A stretch of DNA of 64,000 bases from Persicaria tinctoria (Eukaryota; Streptophyta; Magnoliopsida; Caryophyllales; Polygonaceae). Below the pieces are notes generated by a model. The model ran no database searches and was not told the DNA's origin. It was given only the letters and a program-made list of their open reading frames with translations. The stretch spans positions 18,541,314 through 18,605,313 of the forward strand of contig JBANSL010000003.1 in the NCBI GenBank assembly GCA_037127255.1, in the 5' to 3' direction. The position numbers and the translations under genes were made by a program. Positions within the stretch are counted from its first letter, which is position 1, and the number at the start of each line of letters is the position of its first letter. This document shows, in pieces, positions 21,601-32,874 of the stretch.

Positions 21601-23437
21601 GCAGGACCAAGAAAGAAACATGCAAGAACAAATCCAAGATACCAACGAGCTATCTCAAGACCTTGAGAAGGGACTACAGAATCAGGATTCAGTCATTGAA
21701 GAATCCAACACTCAAATTATCTCTCAAGACCTTGAAGAGAGACCTGCTACTATCTCAAACGATCAGGGTCCAAAGCTACGAAAATTCAAACATGCCTCTT
21801 CACACTCAGCTCAATATATCATATCAGATCCATCATCTGGGGTACAAACTCGATCTAGATTAAAGAATCTTTGTGCCTTCTATGCTTTTGTTTCTCTTGT
21901 AGAACCAAAAACCCCAACTGAAGCACTCAAGGACTCGGACTGGATCACTGCCATGCAAAATGAGCTAAATGAGTTTGAAAGGAACAAGGTATGGACTCTT
22001 CAACCCAGACCACAACACCAATCAGTCATAGGAACTAGATGGGTGTTTCGGAATAAACTGGATGAAGCAGGCAAGATCATTCGAAACAAAGCAAGACTTG
22101 TTGCTCAAGGATACAATCAAGAAGAAGGTATAGACTACGAGGAGACATTTGCTCCCGTAGCAAGGTTAGAAGCTATACGAATATTACTTGCTTTTGCATC
22201 TTTCATGGGTATCAAGCTATTTCAAATGGATGTCAAATGTGCATTCCTAAATGGGTTCTTAGAAGAAGGGGTTTATGTTGCTCAACCACCAGGTTTTGAA
22301 TATGAAGAATTTCCTAATCATGTGTATAAATTGGACAAAGCTCTCTATGGTCTCAAACAAGCCCCAAGAGCTTGGTATGAAAGATTGTCCAAATACCTTC
22401 TTGAAAATGGTTTTCAAAGAGGATTGATTGATAAAACTCTCTTCATCAAGACTCGTGGAAATGATCTTTTGATTGTTCAAATATATGTAGATGATATATT
22501 ATTTGGTGCTACTAACAATTCCCTTTGCAAGGAGTTTTCTGAAATTATGTGCAGAGAATTCGAAATGAGTCTCATAGGAGAATTAAACTTCTTCCTCGGT
22601 TTACAAGTTCTTCAAACAAGTAAGGGTATCTTTCTGAATCAAGGGAAATATACCAGGGATCTACTAAAGAAATACAAAATGGAACAATCAAAGGTAGAAA
22701 AGACCCCTATGAGCTCCACTCTCTCCCTTGATCAAGATAAGAATGGTAAGAATGTGAACCAAAAAGAATACAGAGGTATGATTGGTTCACTCCTATACCT
22801 TACTGCTAGTAGACCTGATATAATGTTCAGTGTCTGTATGTGTGCTCGATTCCAAAGTGATCCCAAAGAGTCTCACCTTATTGTTGTGAAAAGAATCTTC
22901 AAATATCTAAATGGATCTCAAGACCTTGGGCTATGGTATCCCGAACAGAGTAACTTTCATTTAAAAGGCTACTCAGATGCAGATTTTGCAGGATACAAAG
23001 TTGATAGAAAAAGCACTTCTGGCTGTTGCCAACTCCTAGGATCCTCCTTGATAAGTTGGCACTCTAAGAAACAAAATTCAGTAGCCTTATCAACTGCAGA
23101 AGCTGAGTACATTGCTGCTGGTGCATGTTGCTCTCAGATTCTTTGGATAGCACAACAACTCAGAGACCTTGGAATTGATCTTAAAGGTATTCCTATTTTG
23201 TGTGATAATACTAGTGCTATTTCCATCACTAAAAATCCAGTGCAGCACTCGAGAACCAAGCACATTGATGTGAGACATCATTTTATAAGAGATCATGTGG
23301 AGAAAGGTGATGTATCAATATCCTTCATATCCACTGATTTTCAGTTAGCTGATATTTTTACTAAACCACTCTCTGAAGATCGTTTCAATTTTATTAGACT
23401 AGAGTTGGGTATGCTTAATAGGGAAGCACTTTCTTAA
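21560..23437 (+). pseudogene. SIRE-type reverse transcriptase and RNase H, open
   Basis: This 625-codon ORF is uninterrupted. RT motifs include [55 protein letters not shown] and the YVDD at 22484-22495. RNase H follows with the [16 protein letters not shown] and CDNTSAI motifs, ending [13 protein letters not shown]. All the usual catalytic positions appear present. It is the best-preserved domain of the element, and its stop at 23437 is the expected end of pol. Confidence 0.92.
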
Positions 23438-23928
23438 GGGGAGTAATTACTCCCCATATGAAAGTTGTGAATTCAAATGACATCTCAAGGCCTTGACTTC
23501 ATAAGGATCCGAGATGATCATCCGAATAAAATTATATTGGATCAAACTCTGTTAATATCTTATGGATATTCAACAAGAGTGTCTTTTAATTTTACAGAGT
23601 TTCTTTTGATTTCATTTATCCCTTTCAAAAATCGGTTTCCACATATTTTGGTTTCCATTTTAAAAGTATTCCAAATCTCTTTAATTTTTGCAAGTGGATG
23701 TGACACTTTGGGTTTAGAAAATTCAGATCATCATTACTTACTATTCATGAGAATTAATGAATTTGTACTTGCCCATTTGAAAATATTGAGAAACGATTCA
23801 GTTTCCCATATTGTTGCTTTTTAATCCCTCTCTCCTCTCGGTCTAAACCACTCCACCCTCACTCTCTCTGTGTTCATCCTCTCTCTCTCTCCGAGTTCCA
23901 AAAAACCCTCTCTGTTTTTGAAATCAAA
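23438..23928 (+). other. Spacer between pol and the third ORF
   Basis: AT-rich, with a 115-codon ORF (23477-23824) of no recognised type, then a CT-rich stretch near 23826-23910 just ahead of the third ORF, perhaps its leader. Confidence 0.5.
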
Positions 23929-25617
23929 ATGGTGGGATCAAAGCGCTCTTCAGCATCTCCGTCTCCAGCACCTTCTGCTAAGAGGTACAAGATGCCGGCC
24001 AACAAGGGGAAGCAAATCATGGAGGAATCTGAAGAACATTCCGAGGACTCCAGTGAGAACTCACCATCTCCACCACCTCTGATCAGGAAATCCAAAGGCA
24101 AAGCTCCAGCCACTTCTGCTCCTACTCGGCCTCCCCAGGTATCTTCTGGCATTTCCCCCAATTGGTTTTGCTCTAAAGAGGTTGAGGAGTCCTGGAAACA
24201 GGACTTTTGCAACCGTCGTTTATGCTTCTGTGATGCTGTCGATTTCAACCTCCTCCAAACCAGGCCCTTGCCTTGCATTTCTCTCCTCAAATCTACCTGC
24301 TTCTGGACCTTTCTCAACCCTGGCAATTTTGCCTATCCCCAACTTACCCGACTCTTTTATGCCAACCTTACTGTTCATCGGGTAAATGGAACCCTAACCC
24401 TAGTATCCAAGGTCAAGAACACCCGAATCCGCCTCTCTCCTGAAAGCCTTGCTCTCATCCTTGATCTTCCAACTGAGATTCCCACAAAAGAATTCCCAAG
24501 CTGATTTGAGTGTCTCTCACGAGCACGAGATGAATTCTTCCTTAAATCTCAAGGCCCTGGATCTTCATCCACCCTCAAACCCACTCACACTGCCCTAAAC
24601 CTTCAAGCCAAGCTCATCTTCACTATTCTGGCTCGCTGTATCTTCCCATGTATCTATTCCAGGGAATTGGTGACCGAGAATCTTCTCGAGATCCTTTTCC
24701 TAATCATGAACTTGGCCAAACTCATTCTTGACTACATGACCCATGTCTCTACCTCCTCTCGGCCTATGCCTTTACCCTATGCAAACCTCTTGCCCAAAAT
24801 CTTTGAAGCCTTTGACATCGACACATCAAGAGAAGAAAAGCAAACCTTCAGTGGGATTGTTGATGAGGGTTGTCTAGATAGATTGGGGATTGCCAAAAAC
24901 CTGAGGGGGCAATGGTTTCTGAAGAAAGATTCAAAGGGAAAACAGGTTGCTGAACCTAATATGAATGAGGATAGATTGGCTGCTGTGGAGACTGAAATTC
25001 AAGACCTTAGGTTTGATTTGAGCAGGATGTGGTCGGATGTGGTGATTCGCCAGGACCAGACTCATGAGCTACTCTCTATGGTCAACTGCAAGCTTGATCA
25101 GATGATGCTTCTCAATGCTCTCACCTATACTACTACAGGCTCTATCATGCCAATGGAGCAAGAAACCTTCGATCATGTGCGTGAGAAGACATGGAATATC
25201 ATCCTTAACTGTGAAAATCAAGTGAAGAAACGTCCTATTATGCGCCCCACTCATCATGAACCCACCATTCTCACAGTCGAGCAATATGGTGTGGTCAAGA
25301 AATACAGGGATGTGGAGCGTCAGAGACAGCTTGCAAAAATGGAAAGAGACAAGGTCACCAGAGACGCCCTTGCAAGGTGGAGGAAGAGGTGCAAAGATGA
25401 GGTCAGAAGGAAATACCTTCCACCCAACAAGCAGTACCCCACCTTTGGCGAATGGATTGAGGAAGGCGTTGGTATTGACCCTCCCGAAGATCCTAATGCT
25501 CCTGGCGCCCCTGGTACACCCTCTGCTACTGGGCCATCCTCTGCTAAGAAAGGCAAGAAGGCTCTAAGGAGCAAGAAGAAGAAGGCTGCAGATGGGGATT
25601 CTGACTCAAGGCCTTGA
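23929..25617 (+). pseudogene. Third (env-position) ORF of the SIRE-type element, one nonsense codon
   Basis: An ATG at 23929 opens a frame of 563 codons interrupted only by TGA at 24502-24504; the second half (to 25617) is in the same frame. The N-terminus is Ser/Pro/Lys-rich. The middle is folded-looking, with alternating hydrophobic and polar residues. The C-terminal part has a Glu/Lys-rich, heptad-like region (AAVETEIQDLRFDLSRM) and a basic KKGKK tail. SIRE-lineage elements are known to carry such an ORF, called env-like by position. I see no clear signal peptide or membrane anchor here, so a surface role is not supported by sequence. Confidence 0.75.
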
Positions 25618-25750
25618 TCTCCCACCCTCTTTTCTCTACTTTCTAAAAACTCGTCTTTTGCTGCTCGTCTTTTAAAACTCATGGTCCTTTGGTTGTTTTT
25701 TGGTTGGTGGTTCAGACATTTTCACCTCTCTGCCCTTTTGTTGGAAGACA

Positions 25751-25765
25751 AAAAGGGGGAGAATG
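25751..25765 (+). promoter_or_regulatory. Internal purine-rich tract
   Basis: AAAAAGGGGGAGAATG follows the third ORF by about 135 bp. It resembles the second polypurine tract often seen in SIRE-type elements. Confidence 0.5.
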
Positions 25766-25930
25766 TTTTGGTTGTCCTGCGTTTTGACACTATTTGGTTA
25801 AGTGCTTGATGTTTTTTTTAAAAACTTAGATGATCCAAACATTTTCTACTCATATTATATAATATGCTCATTTCCTTATAATGATTGCTGAAAATATGTT
25901 ATGAATATTGAAACAGGTTTTGTCTTCCAT

Positions 25931-25940
25931 CAAGGGGGAG
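25931..25940 (+). promoter_or_regulatory. Polypurine tract
   Basis: CAAGGGGGAG is two bases before the TG that opens the 3' LTR. Confidence 0.75.
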
Positions 25941-25942
25941 AT

Positions 25943-27004
25943 TGAAGACTCCACCTTGATTGTAAGATCTTGAGACTTAACGTGCAGGTGATATAAAGGA
26001 TGATGAAAGACAAAAGGCCAGGTTTCAAGGTCTTGAAACCCAGACTAAAATGTTTGATCACCAATGCATTCCTCTATTCAGAAAAGAATCCGAGGCCAAC
26101 CTTTTTGGGCCTAAATTATAATGGGCTTTATATTGGGCTATGAGATCTGATTTGGGCTTTATCGATTTATATATGAGTTTCTCATCTAACCCATTTTATG
26201 TACTAGATACATTATGCATGTTCTTTCATGATTTCACGTTTCATACAAGGAAAGAACCGATCTATAGTTGATCATACTTGATCATGAAGAAAGTTTGAAG
26301 AACATTCTTGGAAGGCACACAAAGGATCATTTTCGGAAAGAATTCAAATATCTTGGAAAGGATTTGAATTTCAAACGGTCTCCCTCCAAGAAGCTCTACA
26401 AGTGTTCCAACTATAAAAAGACGAAGGCTAAAAAGGATGAAACTAACCAAGCAAGCACTCAAGCACTCATAGCATCCTAAAGCATTCGTCAAGTTTCTCT
26501 TACATTCTCCTAAATCCTAGTTAGTGATCATTGTTTAAGAGTTGAGAGAAACACTAGCACTTATTGTACAAGTCATTCATTTTACACTTAGAGTTTTCAT
26601 ACTCGATCAAAGCACACTTGGTGTGTGGTGTGAGCTTTTATTTCACTTGTAAGGTTGAGAGCTAGAATAGAAGCGGTGAGGCTTTGTATAGAGAAGGGGA
26701 AGTTTCTCTAGGAAGTTCTAGGCTCAAGAGAAGTGAAATAAGAAGTGTTTGAATCCTACGGATTGGATAATCCTAGGCGGGGACGTAGGCCAGTTGGTGT
26801 CGAACCTCGTTAACAATTCGTGTGTTCATCTTTTATATTCCGCATTTACATTGTCATATTCGATTTTACTTTGTCAAGTCCTGATAGCCTATATCAAGGT
26901 CTTGACAAGTTGCACTAACTTTCTATTGTTGCGAAAATCGTCCATACTCTATTCACCCCCCCCCCCCCTTCTGGAGTATTATTCATCGCCTTATAGACTC
27001 TTCA
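25943..27004 (+). repeat. 3' LTR of the SIRE-type element
   Basis: The LTR runs from TGAAGACTC to GACTCTTCA, giving short inverted ends, for about 1,062 bp. That fits the long LTRs of this lineage. A 13-nt C tract lies near the end (26956-26968). The boundaries rest on the polypurine tract and the inverted ends, because the partner LTR is missing. Confidence 0.7.
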
Positions 27005-27394
27005 CAATGTAATAGGTATAACCTCATTTGCAGATGATGAAACATCTGTACTAATCGGTTGACCTAAATTCTCAGTAGGTGCCTCTTCTCGAATATCCAC
27101 CACACCCCCTGCTGGTATATCTTTCTCAATTTCAACCAACACATCATTCAGAACCTTTGAAATCACTGGGTTACTAAGTAAAACATTGGATGACTGAGTC
27201 CTAAAATGCATTAACTCTTGCATTGTAAACCTATTTTCTAATGAATGTACCTTCTTCACAAGATCATCAACAACATCCACCAATTTTAAACATCCTGACA
27301 AGCATTCCTCAAGCATGTCCACCCTCACAACCAAATAAGAAATTCTTTGAGGCAACTCTTCAAGCTTATCTAACCTCATCTTTATTTCTTTCAA
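27002..27394 (-). pseudogene. C-terminal fragment of the DUF1985-type gene
   Basis: The 130-codon minus-strand ORF contains a coiled-coil-like run of Leu/Lys/Glu (about residues 1-60) and an acidic tail. It ends exactly at the SIRE LTR junction, so the original gene continued beyond and was cut by that insertion. There is no domain I can name, and no Ulp1 protease catalytic motif is visible. Confidence 0.5.
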
Positions 27395-27542
27395 CCAGCT
27401 AGGATGTTCCCCTTGTTTGCTAAAACAGCCTGAACCCCCACCACGTTCTATCCTGCTCCTTTCATGTGATCATCTTTGACAGATCCCATAACAACTTTCT
27501 CAATGCCTTCCTTGTTTAAGTGCTCATCAGTTTCAGCATTCA

Positions 27543-27914
27543 TCACATCCTCCCCTCTTTCAGCCACATCCCCCCCCCCCCAGAATCCTCTGCTACTCTA
27601 TCATTAGTATCATCATTCCCATCGTTAACTAACAAAGAATCCTTTGCAGGTGCAACTTCAATGGACGACCTCAATCCATTTTCAGCAACTCCATGAAAAG
27701 ATGGACATGCAACTTCAATTGGCATAAACAAATCACTAGAATCTTCGGAAACCGAATTGCCTCTCATGCGAAATACAAATCTATGTTTTGCAATTGCATC
27801 TTCAATGGTCGGTGCTTTCCTGACAACTAAAATTTTCTTAACATTTTCTCCCCCGTAGATACAGTTCACATTTCGCTGGATTGCATACAAGACCAACATG
27901 ATTTTTGTTAACAC
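27543..27914 (-). pseudogene. Middle fragment of the DUF1985-type gene
   Basis: The 123-codon minus-strand ORF begins with a hydrophobic stretch (MLTKIMLVLYAI) and then an acidic, Ser-rich linker. It overlaps the preceding DUF1985 frame at 27838-27914, which suggests a frameshift or an unrecognised splice. A 12-nt C tract (27570-27581) lies within it. Confidence 0.45.
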
Positions 27915-28314
27915 TTTTTGAACTCCTGAACATTAACATTTTCTCGATAATCAACAACTTTTCCATCTGAAGCTTCCTTGAAGACGATTTTCTACATGTT
28001 TTAAATGCCTCCAACAACTCATCGTACGTACACTTTGACTGATTCTTCTCAAGAAAGTAAGACCACGAGAATTTCCCAGATGATTTCACTGAATTATCTA
28101 AAACAGGAAGCCCTGTAATTGCATGAAACTCAACCAACGAGAATCGAGCAACAAGATCATCAACCTTAAACCACAATTCATGCAGCTTCTCACTTTTAAT
28201 CATACGAAGCATCATTTGATGAATCGGCTGAAAATTAAGTTTCATCTTATTCTTTTGAACAAAAACCCATCCAAAACAACTTCTCCTCAGCGCCTCAAGA
28301 TCAGTTTCAGACAA
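27838..28314 (-). pseudogene. DUF1985 domain (KI-MULE / Ulp1-like gene) fragment
   Basis: The 158-codon minus-strand ORF reads LRRSCFGWVF, then HQMMLRMIKSEKLHELWFKV, ARFSLVEFHAITGLPV and YDELLEAF. The ELWF...RFSL.EF..ITGL pattern is that of DUF1985, found in plant Ulp1-like proteins carried by Kaonashi-type MULEs. The family usually continues into a SUMO-protease domain, which is not seen here. The upstream part is interrupted at 28389 by a hAT MITE. Function would have been transposon-associated, and the copy is broken. Confidence 0.7.
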
Positions 28315-28388
28315 ATGTTCCTCTATAACATTACAGACATCTGTAGCACAATAAACATTGGATTTCGCACAAAATCTAGCCTTTACAG

Positions 28389-28779
28389 TAGGGGTGTTAT
28401 GTGAGACAAGCTACTCGTGATCGGCTCGGGTTCGGCTCGTATAAAACTCGACTCGAGCTCGTTCATTTTCTAAACAAGCCGAGTATGAGCACATTTTTAA
28501 GCTCGTTCCAAAGCTCGGCTCGTTCGAATTAAACTCGAATAGCTCGAATCTTATGAAATTTCTAAAATTTGCTTAAAGTTATTGTATAATGAGCAAGTAG
28601 AATTGCCTAAAGCTCGAAAAAAGCTCGACTCGAGCTCGCTCATTTCCTAAACGAGCTGAATATGAGCACATTTTTAAGCTCGAGTCAAAATTTAGGCTCG
28701 GCTCGAGCTCGTTCATATTCTAAATGAACTAAATATGAACAAGTAATACTCGGCTCGTTCGACTCGAATACTAGCCCTA
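28389..28779. mobile_element. hAT-type MITE, 391 bp
   Basis: The ends TAGGGGTGTTAT and its imperfect complement (CTAGCCCTA) are flanked by a perfect 8-bp duplication CTTTACAG (28381-28388, 28780-28787). The body is rich in GAGCTCG and CTCGAAT motifs. 8-bp duplication and a TAGGGGTG terminus are hAT signatures. It is inserted in the DUF1985-type gene and is of the same family as 32269-32643. Confidence 0.92.
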
Positions 28780-29228
28780 CTTTACAGGAATGCAGTACTT
28801 CAATCTCTGTTAAAAAGACACATTCATAAGCATGAATTAACATAAAAACACAACAGAGGGCAATAAAGTATGAAAAAACATATACTTACATCAAATTGAC
28901 ATTTATATTCTTGAAGATCACTTGCAGAGGCAATATCATTTAAAAAACACACACAAAATATACACAACAATAGTGTCAGCATGAATAACAAAATCTGTTG
29001 AAATAGGTATTTTACAGATTATGCTGAAATAGGTATTATTGATAAAAATCAAAGAAATATTACCATATGCATGTATACATTTGAGAGAAAAACACAAGAA
29101 AAACCTGGAAAAACATGAACCAAAAACCCTAGAACAAAAACAACACACCTCTCCTTGAAGAACCGGTTGAACTGCTAAGAACTTTTGTTCACTGCAAATC
29201 AGGCACATTATATATCAAACACAATAAT

Positions 29229-29245
29229 GGGGGGGGGGGGGGGGG
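29229..29245. repeat. G homopolymer, 17 nt
   Basis: Seventeen consecutive G inside an intron-like part of the minus-strand gene. Confidence 0.9.
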
Positions 29246-29284
29246 ACGAAAAACAGGGATAAAACACATAAACACAAAATACAA

Positions 29285-29700
29285 ACCGTCATCTAAGGGA
29301 TCGCTTGCAGTTTTACTCTCCATTTCAGCAACATCCCCTGCCTTGACCTCGTCAGATGGTTTGTTCTCTGCCATTCAACATAAAATCAAAGAGAAAATGT
29401 CGAATAGAAATCCAAAAATAGCATAACACTATAAAAACACAAAACAAACCCCCACTTGAAGGATCGCATGGAGTTTTACTGTCAATTGCAGCAACATCAA
29501 CTGCCTCCATCTCGTCGGAGCCTTTATTCTCTGCAATTCAACAAAAATAGAAGTGAAATGTCGGATTCAACTTCAAAACCGGTATAACACTATAAACACA
29601 CCCTCATTTCAAGGATCACTTGCACTTTTATTGTCGATTGCAGCAACAACAACTCCCTTGATGTCTCCGGAGCCTTTGTTCTCTGCCATTGAACCAAAAT
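29285..29700 (-). pseudogene. Three tandem exon-like units at the 5' end of the DUF1985-type gene
   Basis: Units at about 29288-29375, 29455-29540 and 29608-29690 each encode, on the minus strand, a version of AENKxSDEVKA.DVA..SKTASDP. Spacing is about 160 bp. Two units start with ATG (29374, 29690), each is preceded by an acceptor-like TTCAG/TGCAG or the start, and each is followed by a donor-like G/GTTTGT or G/GTGTGT. A diverged fourth may lie near 29150-29185. The pattern indicates tandem duplication of one exon plus its intron. In the outermost unit the frame closes with TGA right after ASDP. Translation start is most likely 29690. Confidence 0.6.
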
Positions 29701-29917
29701 TGAAGAAAACCGTCGATTTCAACTGCAAAACCCGCCTGAGCAAGTTGGAGAGAAAGAGAGCGTGAATCGTATTCAAGAAGCCAGACGGAAGAGAGAATGA
29801 GAGAGAATTTCGTACATCAGCATGTATGTTTATATATGGAAGGGCAATTTTGTCCATAAAATTTTACGTGGACAAAACCCCAATTTGCTGGACTTGGTGG
29901 ACATTACGTTAAATTGG

Positions 29918-29951
29918 GAGAAAATTTGCGCCGTTGGCGCAAATTTTTCTC
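29918..29951. other. Near-perfect palindrome, probable element terminus
   Basis: Arms GAGAAAATTTGCGCC and GGCGCAAATTTTTCTC pair over 15 bp around a GTT loop, with one unpaired T. It lies upstream of the minus-strand DUF1985-type gene, where a MULE terminus would be expected. That role is inferred. Confidence 0.55.
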
Positions 29952-30965
29952 TATAATTAAATAAGGGGTAGAAACATAGAGAGTAAGTGCAAGTTGAACA
30001 AAGAATAATTTTTTTTTTTTTGAGGGAGGCAAATTTTTTTATTTATTTAAAAGGAGACTAATTTCATCAATTTTATGGGGTTTAATTAGTTAGACTATCC
30101 ACAATGGTTAGTTGTGCAAATGTGCACATTTGCAAAAGATGTGTATTTTTGCACACAACTTTTTAGCATTTTACTTCATTGGTTAAAGTGTGTATTTTTT
30201 GCACACATCTCTTTTAATAACCAAGTAATCAATAGTTGTCTTTACTTTTTAATTGTGAATAATATCTATTAAAAATTAAATATGTACTTTGTATTATAAA
30301 TTTTTATTACGCACATTTTGATATTAAAAAAATATAATTTTCACCACAATTTGAAAAAATCAAAATTTTCAATATTGTTCACAAAATTGGATGGTTACTT
30401 CTTAAAAAATGTATATCCCTAATCTAACTTGATTTTTTTTGTTAGATTTAAACTTAAATATTTAAATGAACTTCTTAATCTACGTGACTTTTTAAAGGAA
30501 ATTTATTAGATTAATTTAATTTATATTAAATCAAATTTAGTTATAAAAATAAAAGAAAAATGATTAAAAAAAAAAGTTATTTATGAGACCATGTCTTCTC
30601 TATTCTCTCTTCTCTCTTCTGATCATTGGATAAAACCTTTATCTACTTTCTCAAAAAGTGAGAAAGTTTTTGCAAATAGAGGGGGATTGAGTGCTCAAAT
30701 ATACACACTTTATGCTCAAATGTACACATTTGAGGCTTTTGAGCACCCATAAAACAACCATTAGAGCTCAAAATTGTGTAAAATATACATATTTATACAA
30801 TTGCACATCACCATTGGAGTTAGTTATAGCTAGATAATTTGTATATAATAGGGAAGTCGATAAGTGGGAATATAATTAAATAAGGGAGTAGAAACATAGA
30901 AAGTGAGTGGAGTGTAAGTTGAACAAAGAATAAAAAAAGTTTTTTGGGGGAGGTATTTTTTTTAA
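29948..30965. repeat. Direct repeat pair flanking a MITE-like insertion
   Basis: About 60-90 bp starting ATTAAATAAGGG.GTAGAAAC and including AAGTTGAACAAAGAATAA occurs near 29954-30045 and again near 30871-30965. Between them, about 30095-30835, inverted ends share CACAATGG / CCATTGGAGTTAG and GTTGTGCAAATG-like sequence, suggesting a diverged PIF- or hAT-like MITE. The flanking repeat is far longer than a target duplication, so a segmental duplication must also be involved. No gene is present. Confidence 0.45.
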
Positions 30966-31116
30966 AAAAAAATGAGGATAGTGGGAATTAAACCCTAAAC
31001 ATTTGGTCTCATTGTACTTTCTTTCTTTCCCACCAACCAACTAAACAAAGTAGACTAATTGATTATGTATTCATCATAGTTTTACTTATTACAACACTGC
31101 CATATATATAAATAAT

Positions 31117-31228
31117 TTTTTAATTTTTTTTTCAAACCCCGTGACGCATTGATCGAAGGATGGGGGGTTTCGAACCCCATAATGGCCCGCTCTTTATTTA
31201 CCTATGGGACTGGGGCCGCCCTTGCATA
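31117..31228 (-). mobile_element. SINE-like sequence, minus strand (tentative)
   Basis: On the minus strand a B-box-like GGGGTTCGAAACCCC (near 31182 down to 31168) is followed by ATCAATGCGTCACGGGGTTTG and an A-rich tail. The upstream A box is weak. It is not a tRNA gene, because no acceptor stem pairs. Confidence 0.4.
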
Positions 31229-32260
31229 TATACAAACGACAAATAAAAGTAAATAGCGTGTAAATTAAGATGTGACTAAACACGTACATGATAAACAATC
31301 TCTCGTAATTGTGCTATAATACAAAAAATTGACTGCCGCAGTCTACAAGTTGGAAAAAGTGAAGGAGTAATAACGGAGGCCTTATCCGGTTATCCCCACC
31401 CAATTTTTTTTTATTTTTTATTTTAATTTAAGCACCCAAATTACAAGTTGATGGCAAGATGATCATGAATTAATTCCTCATGATCTTCAATGCGAAAGAG
31501 AAAGAAGATGCAGAAAGCAAGAACAGAGGGAAGAGCCCTAATTCTGTTATATACAAGTTGAGTGAAATCTTATCTAAACCACACACAACTCTAACCACCT
31601 GTATTAACTAATCTCAGCTATACAATCAGGTTTAACACAAGTCCGTTGCGTCATTGGTACCAAATGCTTGTTTTAAAAAAAAAACTTGTTTATCGGGCTT
31701 TAAGTCTGACAGACCGGCAAACAAATAAAAATTTATTTATAACTTTTCAATTTTTTTTTTTTTAAAGTTTAGTTGTGAAGGGATCACCTGTCCCTTATAG
31801 GACAGGGCCTTCTGAATCTCCCTCCCTCGTCCCCAAAATTAAAAAAAAAAAAGAAAATAATTAAAATGTGAAAATAAGAAAAAGGAAAATAACAAGGGGA
31901 GGTTTGTGAGAAGGACAGAGATGAAGGAGAGACAGCAGATCCTCACCGACAATGGAGGGATGGAAAAAAAGAGGAGAAAAGACCTTCGTGTCGCTCTTTT
32001 TAAAAAAACAATAATTTTAAGGCATTTTTTAACTCGATTCTTCCTAATTTTGAGTTAAAAAGTGCATTTATAAAAATAAAAAGTCACTATTTTTTATCAT
32101 GACTATAAATAGAACTGAGATTTAAAAACTCTAATTTCTCAAAAATTAAAAACCCGATCACTATGATCAAACCATATATGGTCGTGGTGACCATTATTTA
32201 TTTGATTGTTATGACCAACTACTATATAGTCATTGTAAGTTGTAACTAATTGATTTTGTG
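31229..32260. other. Intergenic, nothing recognised
   Basis: AT-rich sequence with several A/T homopolymers. I see no supported ORF or transposon end. Confidence 0.5.
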
Positions 32261-32268
32261 ATCGTTGG

Positions 32269-32643
32269 TAGGGGTGTTATGTGAACACGAGTAGCTCGAA
32301 TTCGACTCGTACTCGCTCGATAAAAACTCAACTCGAGCTGGTTCATTTTATAAACAAGCCGAGCACATTTTTAAGCTCGATCCAAAGCTCGGCTTGTTCA
32401 AATTAAACTCGAATAGTTCGAATTTTATGGAATTTCTAAAATTTCCCTTAAGTTATTGTATAATGACCAAGTAGAATTGCTAAAGCTCGAAAAAAACTCA
32501 GTTCGACCTCGCTCATTTCCTAAACGAGCTGAATATGAGCACATTTTTAACCTCAAGTCAAAATTTAGGCTTGCCTCGAGTTCGTTCATATTCTAAATAA
32601 AGTGAATATGAACAAGCAATACTCGGCTCGAATAACATCACTA
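32269..32643. mobile_element. hAT-type MITE, 375 bp
   Basis: It starts TAGGGGTGTTATGTGA, ends ATAACATCACTA, and is flanked by a perfect 8-bp duplication ATCGTTGG (32261-32268, 32644-32651). The body is collinear with 28389-28779 and clearly the same family. Confidence 0.92.
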
Positions 32644-32874
32644 ATCGTTGGGATCGATCATGCACGACAATGTTATCTTGCGATGTAAATATCACCGAAA
32701 TAAAAAATTTGGATTCAAATCCTTTGTCCCCGGTTATCCCCTCCCCCTCACAAAAACTCTTTTTCTTTTTAACCTATTTTTATTTATTTATTTTATTTTT
32801 GTTTTTTTTTAATTATAAATTGTGAGGGACATGAGGGGGGGACATTAATTTCTTTTCATGTCCGGAATTATGAC

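Larger units (their letters stand above)
18537..27004 (+). mobile_element. Ty1-copia retrotransposon, SIRE/Maximus-type, 5' LTR not found
   Basis: Order is gag, protease, integrase, RT, RNase H, then a third ORF in the env position, two purine-rich tracts and an about 1-kb 3' LTR. The extra ORF after pol, long LTR and gag style are known features of the SIRE/Maximus lineage. There is no matching 5' LTR or initiator-tRNA primer site between 17356 and 18537, so the element is truncated or rearranged at its 5' end. Frame changes and two in-frame stops show that it is defective. Confidence 0.85.

Noticed and set aside
23477..23824. 115-codon ORF between pol and the env-position ORF
   Set aside because: No recognisable domain and AT-rich; considered spacer of the SIRE-type element.
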